From Catalinimonas niigatensis (GTDB lineage Bacteria; Bacteroidota; Bacteroidia; Cytophagales; Cyclobacteriaceae): 64,000 nucleotides of DNA. The stretch spans positions 434,001 through 498,000 of the forward strand of contig NZ_CP119422.1 of the NCBI RefSeq assembly GCF_030506285.1, given 5' to 3'. Below the pieces are notes generated by a model. It made no database searches and was not told the DNA's origin. It saw nothing but the letters and a program-made list of their open reading frames with translations. The position numbers and the translations under genes are program-made. Positions 51,281 through 60,850 of the stretch are shown here, piece by piece; positions within the stretch are counted from its first letter, which is position 1; each line of letters opens with the position of its first letter.

Positions 51281-52753
51281 ATGCAAGAATTGATTAAAGA
51301 ACTGAATATTCTATCCGAAGTTAATGCTGAAGAAAATTGTGAGGTTTTTAAGACTTCTGTAGAACAAAATACCGGAAGACAAAGGAAATTATATGTGGAG
51401 AGCTATGGTTGCCAGATGAATTTTTCTGATAGTGAAATCGTCACTTCCATTATGCAAAAAGAAGGCTTTGACACAACTTCAGATTTTCAAAAGGCTGATG
51501 TCATTCTCTTAAATACCTGTTCTATACGTGATAAAGCGGAACAAACCGTCAGAAAACGCCTGACCCAGTTTAATACTATAAAAAAATCCAAACCTGAGCT
51601 TTTGATCGGTGTATTGGGTTGTATGGCCGAAAGATTAAAGAGTAAGCTGCTTGAAGAAGAAAAAATTGTAGACTTGGTTGCTGGGCCTGATGCTTATCGG
51701 GATCTGCCAAACCTTGTCAGGCAGGTAGATGAAGGACAACGTTCAGTCAATACTTTTCTATCCCGGGAAGAGACTTATGCTGACATCAGTCCCGTACGCC
51801 TGAATTCTAATGGTGTAACAGCTTTTATCTCTATCATGCGGGGTTGTGATAATATGTGTTCTTTTTGCGTAGTACCATTTACCAGAGGACGTGAGCGAAG
51901 CAGAGATCCCTATTCAATCATCAATGAAGCCAAGACATTGTTTGAGCAAGGCTATAGAGAAGTGACGCTACTTGGTCAAAATGTTGATTCTTATAAATGG
52001 TCCCCGGAAGTAAATAATAAAGCCCGCTTGGATGCCCGACTGGAAAAGGCTGAAGTTTTTAAAGTCATTAACTTCGCCAACTTACTGGAAATGGTGGCCT
52101 TGGTCAATCCTGATCTGCGCATACGCTTCTCCACTTCTCATCCCAAAGACATTACCGATGAAGTACTACATACTATGAAAAAGTATGATAACATCTGTAA
52201 ATACATACACTTGCCAGCCCAAAGCGGAAATACCCGTGTACTGGAATTAATGAACCGAACCTACACCAGAGATTGGTACATCAACAGAGTGAATGCTATC
52301 CGCCGTATTTTGGGTGAAGATTGTGGCATTTCATCTGATATGATTGCTGGATTTTGCACTGAAACTGAGGAAGAGCATCAGGATACTTTGACATTGATGG
52401 ATTATGTGAAATACGATTTCTCCTATATGTTTTACTATTCTGAAAGACCAGGAACCCTTGCTGCCAAAAAATTCAAAGATGACATCCCATTAGAAGTTAA
52501 GAAAAAACGTTTGCAAGAAATTATTGAAAAGCAACAGACTATTTCTACTGAAAGGAATCGTAAAGATATAGGCAAAGTTTTTAAAGTATTGGTAGAAGGG
52601 ACATCAAAACGATCAGTTGAGGATCTCCAGGGAAGGAACAGCGCCAATAAGGTAGTCATTTTCCCTAAAGAAACTTATTCAAAAGGTGAATACGTCAATG
52701 TTAGAGTGAAGGATTGTACAGCTGCTACCCTACTCGGTGAAGCAGTGAAATAA
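51281..52753 (+). CDS. miaB: tRNA-2-methylthio-N6-dimethylallyladenosine synthase MiaB
   Basis: A 490-residue radical-SAM methylthiotransferase that modifies A37 of tRNAs reading U-starting codons. The N-terminal UPF0004 domain has [24 protein letters not shown] and GVLGCMAER (three cluster cysteines); the radical SAM CxxxCxxC is in [17 protein letters not shown]; the C-terminal TRAM domain is about residues 420-490. An N-terminal extension of about 35 residues precedes the domain. Head of a block with the sigma-54 activator, lptE, a TPR gene and secG. Confidence 0.96.
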   Translation: MQELIKELNILSEVNAEENCEVFKTSVEQNTGRQRKLYVESYGCQMNFSDSEIVTSIMQKEGFDTTSDFQKADVILLNTCSIRDKAEQTVRKRLTQFNTIKKSKPELLIGVLGCMAERLKSKLLEEEKIVDLVAGPDAYRDLPNLVRQVDEGQRSVNTFLSREETYADISPVRLNSNGVTAFISIMRGCDNMCSFCVVPFTRGRERSRDPYSIINEAKTLFEQGYREVTLLGQNVDSYKWSPEVNNKARLDARLEKAEVFKVINFANLLEMVALVNPDLRIRFSTSHPKDITDEVLHTMKKYDNICKYIHLPAQSGNTRVLELMNRTYTRDWYINRVNAIRRILGEDCGISSDMIAGFCTETEEEHQDTLTLMDYVKYDFSYMFYYSERPGTLAAKKFKDDIPLEVKKKRLQEIIEKQQTISTERNRKDIGKVFKVLVEGTSKRSVEDLQGRNSANKVVIFPKETYSKGEYVNVRVKDCTAATLLGEAVK

Positions 52754-52786
52754 GAAGTGTATTTTTTAAATAAGTAGGAAACTTTT

Positions 52787-54079
52787 ATGCTGGATCAATC
52801 TGAACTTCAGAACATTAAACAAAGATTTGGGATTATTGGAAATTCTCCACGCCTTAATCATGCGGTGACCATCGCGGCCCAGGTAGCACCAACAGATATG
52901 TCTGTACTTATCACCGGAGAGAGTGGAAGTGGAAAAGAATCTTTTTCAAAGATCATACATTATAGAAGCCCCCGTAAACATGGACAATTTATAGCCATCA
53001 ACTGCGGTGCTATTCCTGAAGGAACTATAGATTCTGAGCTTTTTGGCCATGAAAAAGGATCATTTACCGGGGCTATGGATGCCCGAAAGGGCTATTTTGA
53101 AGTTACGCATGGCGGAACCATTTTTCTGGATGAAATTGGTGAAATGCCTTTAGGTACTCAGGCCAGGCTGCTACGTGTATTGGAAAATGGAGAATTTATC
53201 AAGGTAGGTTCTTCAAAAGTCTTAAAAAGCGATGTGAGAGTGGTGGCAGCTACTAATGTTAACTTACTGGAAGCAGTAGAAAAAAACACCTTTCGTGAGG
53301 ATTTGTATTACCGACTAAGTTCTGTACCTATTCACATACCACCCTTGCGCGAAAGAGGGAATGACATTGATTTGCTTTTCAGAAAATTTGCTGCTGATTA
53401 TTCGGAAAAATACCGCACCAAACCTATCACTTTGACTGAAGATGCCAAAGAGCTTCTGTTACAGTATCGTTTTCCTGGCAATATCAGAGAACTCAAAAAC
53501 CTGGTGGAAAGAATATCTACTCTAGAGATTGAAGAAAAAGAGATTGATGAAGAAAAGTTAAGGAGTTATTTACCACAAACGAGCAGCAATCTACCAGCTT
53601 TGTATGCTAAAACTGCTGACAGCGAAAAATTTTCTGAAAGAGACCTTCTCTATAAAATTCTGTTTGAAATGCGCCATGATATGAATGAATTAAAAAAACT
53701 GGTGCATCAGGTACTACAGAATGAAAACTATGGTTCTAATATTTTAGAACAACATTCAGAATTTTTTAATGGTGTTGAAGAAGAAATCAAAGAAAAAGAA
53801 GAGACAATTAAGGCAGCAAATGAAATTGCGAACAACCGCTATCTATTGGCCAACACCAATAGAAATAATGAGAATAGCAAAACCTATGACCTGACTAACA
53901 TTGAAGATATTACCCATGAAGCCGAAGAAACTGATGACCTCTCTTTGGAAAAAAAAGAGAAAGAGATGATCATAAGGGCTTTGAAGAAAAACGACAGGAA
54001 AAGAAAATATGCAGCGAAAGACTTAGGCATATCTGAACGCACGCTTTATAGAAAAATCAAGCAGTATGAAATTGAATAG
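52787..54079 (+). CDS. Sigma-54-dependent transcriptional activator without receiver domain
   Basis: A 430-residue bacterial enhancer-binding protein. It begins almost at the AAA+ domain: Walker A GESGSGKE (44-51), the sigma-54 contact loop as GSFTGA (91-96, Ala to Ser from GAFTGA), Walker B TIFLDEIGEM (111-120), sensor and arginine residues in RLRERGNDIDLL-type region. A charged linker (about 270-390) precedes a Fis-type helix-turn-helix (AAKDLGISERTLYRKIKQYE, 408-428). Without a receiver or sensor domain its activity is set by level or by a partner. Its 3' end overlaps lptE by 14 bp. A sigma-54 promoter match lies upstream of groES, 2.8 kb away. Confidence 0.93.
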   Translation: MLDQSELQNIKQRFGIIGNSPRLNHAVTIAAQVAPTDMSVLITGESGSGKESFSKIIHYRSPRKHGQFIAINCGAIPEGTIDSELFGHEKGSFTGAMDARKGYFEVTHGGTIFLDEIGEMPLGTQARLLRVLENGEFIKVGSSKVLKSDVRVVAATNVNLLEAVEKNTFREDLYYRLSSVPIHIPPLRERGNDIDLLFRKFAADYSEKYRTKPITLTEDAKELLLQYRFPGNIRELKNLVERISTLEIEEKEIDEEKLRSYLPQTSSNLPALYAKTADSEKFSERDLLYKILFEMRHDMNELKKLVHQVLQNENYGSNILEQHSEFFNGVEEEIKEKEETIKAANEIANNRYLLANTNRNNENSKTYDLTNIEDITHEAEETDDLSLEKKEKEMIIRALKKNDRKRKYAAKDLGISERTLYRKIKQYEIE

Positions 54080-54602
54080 GTTATTGTGGAATGTATTGCT
54101 GATGTGCTTGCTATCATGGTTATTTTATGGCTGTAGCGTCTATTCGTTTACTGGTGCTTCGCTAGGTCCTGAGATACAAACCATTACCATTCAAAATTTT
54201 TTTAATGACTCAGGTGGAGGTCCACCTAACATGAGTCAGCTTTTTACAGAAAACATCAAAGATTATTATCAGCAAAACACTAACTTGACACTTGTTGATG
54301 AGAATGGTGACTTATTACTGGAAGGAAGTATCTCACGCTATGAATTTACTCCAGTAGCCCCAAGAGCCTCTGGAAGTGATCAGGTTGCTGATGTGGCAAG
54401 TCTGATGAGACTCAACATCACAGTGACAGTTTCATACGTCAACACGATAGACGATGAATTTAACTTTGACAACAGAAGTTTTTCGTTCTTTGCAGATTTT
54501 AATGCTGAACAAGATCCTTCATCTGTAGAAGATCAGTTGATTGATGAGATTACTGACCAGATAATCTTTGACATCTTCAATGCAACTGTTGCCAACTGGT
54601 GA
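54066..54602 (+). CDS. lptE: LPS-assembly lipoprotein LptE
   Basis: A 178-residue outer-membrane lipoprotein that plugs LptD for lipopolysaccharide export. Signal ends LFYGCSVYSFTGASLGPE (lipobox Cys23), followed by the family pattern IQTITIQNFFNDS and the later strands LLLEGSISRYEFTPVAP. Starts within the last codons of the sigma-54 activator gene. Confidence 0.88.
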   Translation: MKLNRLLWNVLLMCLLSWLFYGCSVYSFTGASLGPEIQTITIQNFFNDSGGGPPNMSQLFTENIKDYYQQNTNLTLVDENGDLLLEGSISRYEFTPVAPRASGSDQVADVASLMRLNITVTVSYVNTIDDEFNFDNRSFSFFADFNAEQDPSSVEDQLIDEITDQIIFDIFNATVANW

Positions 54603-54639
54603 TTAAACATCTAAAATTGTTAGTTTTAACATACAAGAT

Positions 54640-55566
54640 ATGGATTTGAATAAACAGGCATTATTAAATTTAATGTCATATCCGAATGAAATCTCCGAAA
54701 AAGAAGCTGCTGATCTTGTGGAAACGATAGAAAACTATCCATATTTTCAGTTAGGACATGCCTTACTTGCGAAAGTAACACACGATAAACAAGCTACAGA
54801 CGCCTACAAACGTCTCAGCAAAGCAGCGATTTACGCCCCAAATCGTCGTAAATTACGAGAGCTCTTTTATGAAGATTTGCGTATAGCCCCTACTACTTCT
54901 TCCGCTATTTCAGAACATGAAGCAAAAGAAGATCATATACAGGATACGACTTTGGCAGATGAAAATATTATGAATACCCCTGAAGTGTACGATCCTCTTG
55001 AGACTGAACAAAATGTGCTTGCAGGTAATCAGGACGAAGAAATTATTCAGTCTGATGAGGTGTATAATGAGCTTGAAGAAAATCTCAGAAAGCTTCGTGA
55101 AAGCAAAAATAAATTTTCTGAAGAAGAAGAGGAGAATAAAAAAAAAATAACGGAAGAAACTGAAGATTTTGAAACTCAGAAATATAATCACGAAGAGAAA
55201 AATACAAAAGATCCAGATAATAATTCGTCTGTTTTACTACATGAATTAACACCCAATGAGGAAGTGATTAAGCCTTTAGATGCTAATCAACAACTTCAAA
55301 ATGAACTTATTGATAAATTTATCAATTCTCAGGACAATAGAAGTTTCAAAATCAAGCCCCCTGTAGATACTGACGAAGTTTCCGAAGACCTGTCTTATCC
55401 CAGTACAGAGATGGCTGACAGCCTTGTTTCTGAGAATTTAGCTGAGATATATGTAAAGCAGGGAAAAAAAGAAAAGGCCATTGAAATCTATCAAAAATTA
55501 ATTTGGAAATTTCCTCAGAAAAAAACGTACTTTGCAGAAATAATAGAATCCCTAAAAGCCGAATAA
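54640..55566 (+). CDS. TPR-motif protein of unknown function
   Basis: A 308-residue cytoplasmic protein with a helical N-terminal part (KQALLNLMSYPNEISEKEAA; YPYFQLGHALLAKVTHD), a long acidic Glu/Asn/Lys-rich linker (about 90-245) of low complexity, and one C-terminal TPR-like unit (SENLAEIYVKQGKKEKAIEI, then YQKLIWKFPQKKTYF). Conserved in this gene neighbourhood in Cytophagales, role unknown; secG begins directly after its stop codon. Confidence 0.72.
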   Translation: MDLNKQALLNLMSYPNEISEKEAADLVETIENYPYFQLGHALLAKVTHDKQATDAYKRLSKAAIYAPNRRKLRELFYEDLRIAPTTSSAISEHEAKEDHIQDTTLADENIMNTPEVYDPLETEQNVLAGNQDEEIIQSDEVYNELEENLRKLRESKNKFSEEEEENKKKITEETEDFETQKYNHEEKNTKDPDNNSSVLLHELTPNEEVIKPLDANQQLQNELIDKFINSQDNRSFKIKPPVDTDEVSEDLSYPSTEMADSLVSENLAEIYVKQGKKEKAIEIYQKLIWKFPQKKTYFAEIIESLKAE

Positions 55567-55962
55567 ATGTTTACTTTCATTATATCACTTGCTATCGTTG
55601 TTGCAGTACTTCTTGTTCTGGTAGTATTATCTCAAAATTCTAAAGGAGGAGGATTATCCTCACAGTTTGGAGGTTCTGGCTCTTCCAACCAGATGATTGG
55701 TGTAAAACGTACCACAGATCTTCTTGAAAAATTAACCTGGGGATTAGCTATTGGTCTTATTGTACTTACGCTATCTTCAAGTTTTCTTATTGACACACAA
55801 TCTGCGGAAAACAGTCGTGTTGGAAGCCCTAATATTGACAGAGCACAAGATAGAAGTGTACTTCCTAATATGAATACAGATGTGCCCGGCGATAATGCTG
55901 ACACTACAACTATACTTGAACTTGATGATTTATCTGAAGAAGAACAAAATCCTCAAGAATAG
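55567..55962 (+). CDS. secG: Preprotein translocase subunit SecG
   Basis: A 131-residue inner-membrane protein. Two spans (TFIISLAIVVAVLLVLVVLS and WGLAIGLIVLTLSSSFLI) separated by the Gly/Ser-rich loop GGGLSSQFGGSGSSNQM, as in SecG. The C-terminal tail (about 80-131) is long and acidic, typical of Bacteroidota. Followed by a terminator. Confidence 0.92.
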   Translation: MFTFIISLAIVVAVLLVLVVLSQNSKGGGLSSQFGGSGSSNQMIGVKRTTDLLEKLTWGLAIGLIVLTLSSSFLIDTQSAENSRVGSPNIDRAQDRSVLPNMNTDVPGDNADTTTILELDDLSEEEQNPQE

Positions 55963-55983
55963 AGAATACATAATAATGATATG

Positions 55984-56006
55984 AGCCGGCTGACACCGGC
56001 TTTTTT
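55984..56006 (+). terminator. Terminator after secG
   Basis: Stem AGCCGG (55984-55989) / CCGGCT (55996-56001), 6-nt loop, six T. Overlaps the end of the convergent conserved gene by about 2 bases. Confidence 0.8.
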
Positions 56007-56718
56007 ATGCAGCCTGCCCTAATTGTTTTACCAGCTTTCTTTTGGTAATAGGTAAAAGTGTTTCTTCCAATGGGCATTGTAAATTAGCAAATGCGGCAAA
56101 AGTAGCAGGATTTGGCATTGATTTGTGAGTGCGGATAAGTTCTATTTTTATTCTTTCCAATGTACTTATCAGGTTTCTCTCTTTCTTTTCCATAAATTCA
56201 GTATAGATACCTCGGAAATTGTCATCAGTAGTATTAAAAGTAGTAATCTGGTAGCGAAAAATGTTGATTTCCTGTTTATTATGTTCACAGATAAATAAAT
56301 ACCCTTCCTGATTAAACAGCGGGGCTATTCCTATAGGTTCAATGACAATATGGCGTGCCACTTCTTCATAGATATTAGCCCCTACATTCAAAGCTTTCTT
56401 AAGCTGAGGTATAGCAAAATGAATAATCTCTTCAATCACTTTCATAAGTTCATCATCCTGTACAATCCTCTGATAGCTAAGCTTTAAGTTTTCAAAATCT
56501 GCTTTGCTCAACTGCTTGGGGAAATTTTCATTCAATATATTTTTATTTTCTTTTAAGCGTATCAGGTTATTATAATGAAAGACCAATTCTGATAGAAAGG
56601 GATAGAGTTTTTTTTCATTAAAACTCTCCTGAATTTCTTTCATATAAGCTAGTAATATATATTTTTTATATTCCAGGTCAATCAATCCATTCGTTAACCA
56701 ATCTTCATTAAGCTTCAT
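56005..56718 (-). CDS. Conserved protein of unknown function
   Basis: A 237-residue soluble protein, mostly helical at the N-terminal half (YKKYILLAYMKEIQESFNEK; LIRLKENKNILNENFP) and mixed in the second half (VIEPIGIAPLFNQEGYLFIC; INIFRYQITTF). No motif of known function. I recall similar genes next to secG and groESL in Cytophagales. Convergent with secG and divergent from groES, sharing the 250-bp region that carries the sigma-54 promoter. Confidence 0.7.
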   Translation of the reverse strand: MKLNEDWLTNGLIDLEYKKYILLAYMKEIQESFNEKKLYPFLSELVFHYNNLIRLKENKNILNENFPKQLSKADFENLKLSYQRIVQDDELMKVIEEIIHFAIPQLKKALNVGANIYEEVARHIVIEPIGIAPLFNQEGYLFICEHNKQEINIFRYQITTFNTTDDNFRGIYTEFMEKKERNLISTLERIKIELIRTHKSMPNPATFAAFANLQCPLEETLLPITKRKLVKQLGQAA

Positions 56719-56815
56719 ACATTTTTAGAGTTTTGATATTCATAAGATAGATTCGTATAATTTAAACACTAGCCTGATTTTAAGCAAGGGTGAAAAAATG
56801 GCAGTCTTTGGGTGC

Positions 56816-56849
56816 ATTACATCTGTCAGAAAACCACTAAAGCTGTAAT
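56816..56849. promoter_or_regulatory. Candidate upstream activator site for groES
   Basis: Imperfect inverted repeat ATTACATCT (56816-56824) / AGCTGTAAT (56841-56849), one mismatch, 16-nt spacer, 40-73 bp upstream of the sigma-54 promoter. Position and dyad symmetry suit an enhancer-binding protein; unproven. Confidence 0.35.
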
Positions 56850-56888
56850 ATTGGCGTTAAAATGTCTGGATTTGTCTCATAAAGCACC

Positions 56889-56905
56889 TTGGCATAGGAA
56901 ATGCA
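56889..56905 (+). promoter_or_regulatory. Candidate sigma-54 promoter of groESL
   Basis: TTGGCATAGGAAATGCA has the invariant GG-N10-GC spacing and matches 11 of the 14 defined positions of the -24/-12 consensus (YTGGCACGrNNNTTGCW). It lies 63 nt upstream of the groES ATG. No CIRCE element was found. Confidence 0.55.
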
Positions 56906-56968
56906 CTGGGCTGTAGTGCAGATAACGAATTAATCTGGTACAGTAAAATAATCTAATTTTTAAACAAC

Positions 56969-57247
56969 ATGGCAAACGTAAACATTAAGCCTCTAGCAGA
57001 TAGGGTTCTGGTAGAACCTGCTGCTGCTGAAGAGAAAACAGCTTCTGGTATTATTATTCCTGACACAGCAAAAGAAAAGCCTCAAAAAGGTAGTGTGATC
57101 GCTGTAGGAAATGGAAAGAAAGATGAACCCTTAACTGTACAAGTTGGTGATTCTGTATTGTATGGAAAATATGCTGGAACTGAAATCACAGTAGAAGGTA
57201 AAGAATACTTAATTATGAGAGAATCAGACATTTTTGCGATTGTCTAA
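56969..57247 (+). CDS. groES: Co-chaperonin GroES
   Basis: A 92-residue Cpn10 that caps GroEL. The mobile loop and roof are in [20 protein letters not shown], and [19 protein letters not shown] is the C-terminal strand set. Begins the groES-groEL operon, 40 bp before groEL. Confidence 0.97.
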   Translation: MANVNIKPLADRVLVEPAAAEEKTASGIIIPDTAKEKPQKGSVIAVGNGKKDEPLTVQVGDSVLYGKYAGTEITVEGKEYLIMRESDIFAIV

Positions 57248-57287
57248 ACTCTCAGCTAAACAAAACTTAACCAAAAATTAATTAAAA

Positions 57288-58931
57288 ATGGCAAAGGAAA
57301 TATTTTTTAACACCAAAGCTAGAGATAGAGTCAAAAGAGGTGTAGACACTCTGGCTAACGCCGTGAAAGTTACATTAGGACCTAAAGGCCGTAATGTTGT
57401 TATAGATAAGAAATTCGGTGCACCTACTGTAACAAAAGATGGTGTATCTGTGGCTAAAGAAATTGAGCTGAAAGATGCTATTGAAAACATGGGGGCTCAA
57501 CTTGTAAAAGAAGTAGCCTCAAAAACTGCTGACGATGCAGGGGATGGAACGACTACTGCAACCGTGTTAGCGCAGGCGCTATTTGCACATGGAATCAAAA
57601 ACGTAGCTGCAGGTGCCAACCCAATGGACCTGAAGCGTGGTATTGATAAAGCTGTTGAGGCTGTGGTTGCTGAGCTTAAAAGGCAATCTAAAACGATCAG
57701 CAGTTCTAATGAAATTTCTCAGGTAGGTTCAATCTCTGCCAACAATGACGAGGAAATCGGTAAAATGATTGCCGAAGCGATGGACAAAGTAGGTAAAGAT
57801 GGCGTCATCACTGTAGAAGAAGCTAAAGGTACTGAAACTGAAGTTAAAACTGTGGAAGGTATGCAGTTTGACAGAGGTTACCTATCTCCTTACTTCGTCA
57901 CCGACACCGAAAGAATGGAGGCTAATCTCGAAAATCCTTTTATTCTAATCTACGACAAGAAAATTTCTTCTATGAAGGAATTGCTACCTGTATTAGAAGG
58001 TGTTGCTCAGACAGGTCGTCCTCTTTTAATCATTGCTGAAGATGTAGATGGTGAAGCTTTAGCTACTTTGGTTGTAAACAAAATCAGAGGTTCACTGAAG
58101 ATTGCTGCCGTAAAAGCTCCTGGCTTTGGTGACAGAAGAAAAGCAATGCTTGAAGATATCGCTGTTCTTACAGGAGGTACCGTAATCTCTGAAGAAAGAG
58201 GTTACAAATTAGAAAATGCTACCCTTGATTCTTTAGGTACTGCTGAGAAAATAAACATTGACAAAGACAATACAATCATTGTTAATGGTGCAGGAGAAGC
58301 AGATCAGATCAAAGCTCGCGTGAATCAGATCAGACAACAGATTGAAAACACTACTTCTGACTATGATCGTGAGAAATTACAAGAGCGTCTTGCTAAACTT
58401 TCTGGTGGTGTGGCAATCCTTTATATTGGTGCTGCTACAGAAGTAGAAATGAAAGAGAAAAAAGACCGTGTAGATGATGCTTTGCATGCTACCCGTGCGG
58501 CTGTACAAGAAGGGGTAGTTGCTGGTGGTGGTGTTGCTTTGGTAAGAGCGATCTCAGCTTTAGAGAATATTGCGACTGACAACGAAGATCAGGCTACTGG
58601 TGTTAATATCGTACGCTTAGCTCTTGAAGCTCCTCTCCGCGTCATTGTAGAGAATGCTGGTCAGGAAGGTTCTGTAGTAATACAGAAAATCAAAGAAGGT
58701 AAGGATGATTTTGGCTACAATGCCAGAACTGACAAGTATGAAAACTTATTCGCTGCTGGAGTTATTGATCCTACTAAAGTAACTCGTCTTGCCCTTGAAA
58801 ATGCAGCTTCAATTGCCTCTCTGTTGTTAACCACTGAATGTGTGATTGCAGATGAGCCTGAAGAAGATAAAGGTGGTGGAATGCCTGCCGGAGGCCCTGG
58901 TGGTATGGGTGGAATGGGCGGCATGATGTAA
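57288..58931 (+). CDS. groEL: Chaperonin GroEL
   Basis: A 547-residue Cpn60. ATP site [13 protein letters not shown] and GGGVALVRA are visible, with the Gly-Met-rich C-terminal tail ([13 protein letters not shown]) that fills the cavity. Complete, with its own terminator. A single copy is seen in the window. Confidence 0.98.
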   Translation: MAKEIFFNTKARDRVKRGVDTLANAVKVTLGPKGRNVVIDKKFGAPTVTKDGVSVAKEIELKDAIENMGAQLVKEVASKTADDAGDGTTTATVLAQALFAHGIKNVAAGANPMDLKRGIDKAVEAVVAELKRQSKTISSSNEISQVGSISANNDEEIGKMIAEAMDKVGKDGVITVEEAKGTETEVKTVEGMQFDRGYLSPYFVTDTERMEANLENPFILIYDKKISSMKELLPVLEGVAQTGRPLLIIAEDVDGEALATLVVNKIRGSLKIAAVKAPGFGDRRKAMLEDIAVLTGGTVISEERGYKLENATLDSLGTAEKINIDKDNTIIVNGAGEADQIKARVNQIRQQIENTTSDYDREKLQERLAKLSGGVAILYIGAATEVEMKEKKDRVDDALHATRAAVQEGVVAGGGVALVRAISALENIATDNEDQATGVNIVRLALEAPLRVIVENAGQEGSVVIQKIKEGKDDFGYNARTDKYENLFAAGVIDPTKVTRLALENAASIASLLLTTECVIADEPEEDKGGGMPAGGPGGMGGMGGMM

Positions 58932-58956
58932 TCTCCCGCTCTCAACGTATATTATG

Positions 58957-58989
58957 AAAAGAGGCAGCTTAATCGCTGCCTCTTTTTTT
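58957..58989 (+). terminator. Terminator of groESL
   Basis: Stem AAAAGAGGCAGC (58957-58968) / GCTGCCTCTTTT (58975-58986), loop TTAATC, followed by T. Confidence 0.9.
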
Positions 58990-59352
58990 ATTACTAGTGT
59001 ATGATTGATAGTATGCAGAACTAAATATGAGATATCCTCTATTGAAAAAAATGCCATAAAGCACACCCTATTCCTCTTCTCCATATAACAAATATAGAGG
59101 ACCATCCCACCACAATTGTAGCTAAACTACGTAGTCACCCTCCGATATTTATAAGTATATTTCTCCAGAGATACTAGTTTATGATCGTGATATAATGGAT
59201 TATTCATACTAAAACATTCATATTGTATACCTCAGTAAGCAAAACACCCAACTATTCCGATATCATAATTGGGTAGCCCCTACCTTGAATTATCTTTCTC
59301 AGGATTAATGATTACTCGCATTTAGAGCCTATAAGAGCTTTTAAACATAAAA
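58990..59352. other. Intergenic, nothing clear
   Basis: About 360 bp between the groEL terminator and the M48 protease gene. No ORF, RNA gene or convincing promoter was recognised. Confidence 0.4.
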
Positions 59353-60831
59353 ATGCAATTACTACTCAAATCTCTCTCAGGGCGCACTTTACTTATTATC
59401 CTTGCTCTCTATTTTAACCGCGCTCAATCGCAGGCAAGCTATCAGCCTTTTGATACTGAGGTTAGTAACTTCTCAACATTAAAAAATAGTCTTTTTGATA
59501 ACTTAAATAATGATATTGCTTCACTACAGGGCCCTTATAAAGAAGATATTGCTGCTGTGTATCAGCAAAGATTCAACGACTTAATCCATCAATTAGATGA
59601 AGGTCATTTCATCAACAACAGTAATTTTACCTCTTATTTTAATGAGATTTTTGATAAAATTATTCAATCCAATCCTGACTTACAAAAATTAACTCCCAAC
59701 TTGCTCATCAGCAGATATACCTGGCCCAATGCCAGTTGTCTGGGAGAAGGTACCATCATTTTGAATGTCGGGCTGATAAGAAAGTTTGAGCATCCGGATC
59801 AACTTGCTTTTGTGTTTTGTCATGAGCTAGCCCACTACAAATTAGACCATGTAAATATCGCTATTGCAGAAAGGATCAAATCCTTGAATACCAAGGAAAC
59901 ACAAGAGAAATTGAAGAACGCTCAAAAAAGAAAATTCAGAAGTACAACTGCAGTGGCTGAGGTTCTTAAAGAGATTACATATGAAGGTAGAAGGCACAGT
60001 AGAAGGCATGAGAAGGAAGCAGACTCCTTGGCTTTATCCTACTTCTACAATACCAGATATGATCTTAATCAAGCCATAAGAACGTTAGAAATCTTGGATT
60101 CTATTGATGTTGAAAAGAATGATTATCCAATATCTCTTGAACAAGTTTTTCAGTCTCCGGAATATCCATTTGATCATCAATGGTTAGCGAAAGAAGAGAG
60201 CTTAAGTTTTGGCTTTGGGGGTATTGCTAGTTCTGTTTATCAGTTACATGAAGATTCTTTGAAAACTCACCCTGATTGCCAAAAAAGGATTGCCTGGCTT
60301 CTGCAAGAAAAGAACAAATGGCAGTATGTTGGCAATAAGCATCCAGTAGAAATTCCTGAAAGTAAGCGTTTTGATACTCTGCTTGCTATCTGTGAATTAG
60401 AAGTAATTGCAAGTGAATACAAATTTCAAAAATACGGAAAGTGCCTTTTTCTAATATTAAATGCACTCCGCAAGTATCCTAATCATGCCTATTTACATAG
60501 TATGATAGGTAAATGTCTGTATCAAATTTATCAGGCACAGGAAAAGCATGAACTTGCCTCTCATGTTGATTTACCTTCTCCAAAGCATACAGAGGAATAC
60601 AATAAGGTACTGAATTTCATCCAAAACCTGAGGCTATCTGAATTAGCTCAAGTAGCATATTACTATATGAAAAAACACTCAGGAAGTCACCAGGAAAATG
60701 AAGAATTCCTCTACGCCTTAATACTTTCCTGCGAAATGATGCACAAAACCGATGAAATAGCATTACTCAGAGAGAAGTATCACTCTCTATTCATAAACGG
60801 AAAGTACGCTTCAGAAATCAATCAATACTAA
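59353..60831 (+). CDS. M48-family metalloprotease, secreted
   Basis: A 492-residue protein with a signal peptide (LLIILALYFNRAQSQ). The zinc site is HELAH (His157, Glu158, His161), and the third ligand lies in RRHEKEADSLAL (Glu220 or Glu222; Asp224), as in peptidase family M48. The C-terminal half (about 330-492) is helical, TPR-like. Likely periplasmic, with a role in envelope protein quality control by analogy with BepA; exact role unknown. The next gene, 19 bp downstream, is probably cotranscribed. Confidence 0.88.
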   Translation: MQLLLKSLSGRTLLIILALYFNRAQSQASYQPFDTEVSNFSTLKNSLFDNLNNDIASLQGPYKEDIAAVYQQRFNDLIHQLDEGHFINNSNFTSYFNEIFDKIIQSNPDLQKLTPNLLISRYTWPNASCLGEGTIILNVGLIRKFEHPDQLAFVFCHELAHYKLDHVNIAIAERIKSLNTKETQEKLKNAQKRKFRSTTAVAEVLKEITYEGRRHSRRHEKEADSLALSYFYNTRYDLNQAIRTLEILDSIDVEKNDYPISLEQVFQSPEYPFDHQWLAKEESLSFGFGGIASSVYQLHEDSLKTHPDCQKRIAWLLQEKNKWQYVGNKHPVEIPESKRFDTLLAICELEVIASEYKFQKYGKCLFLILNALRKYPNHAYLHSMIGKCLYQIYQAQEKHELASHVDLPSPKHTEEYNKVLNFIQNLRLSELAQVAYYYMKKHSGSHQENEEFLYALILSCEMMHKTDEIALLREKYHSLFINGKYASEINQY

Positions 60832-60850
60832 TCATCTAATCAATTCAAAA

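Noticed and set aside
56719-56968. CIRCE or other heat-shock operator upstream of groES
   Set aside because: No TTAGCACTC-N9-GAGTGCTAA-like dyad; only the sigma-54-type element and one imperfect dyad were found.
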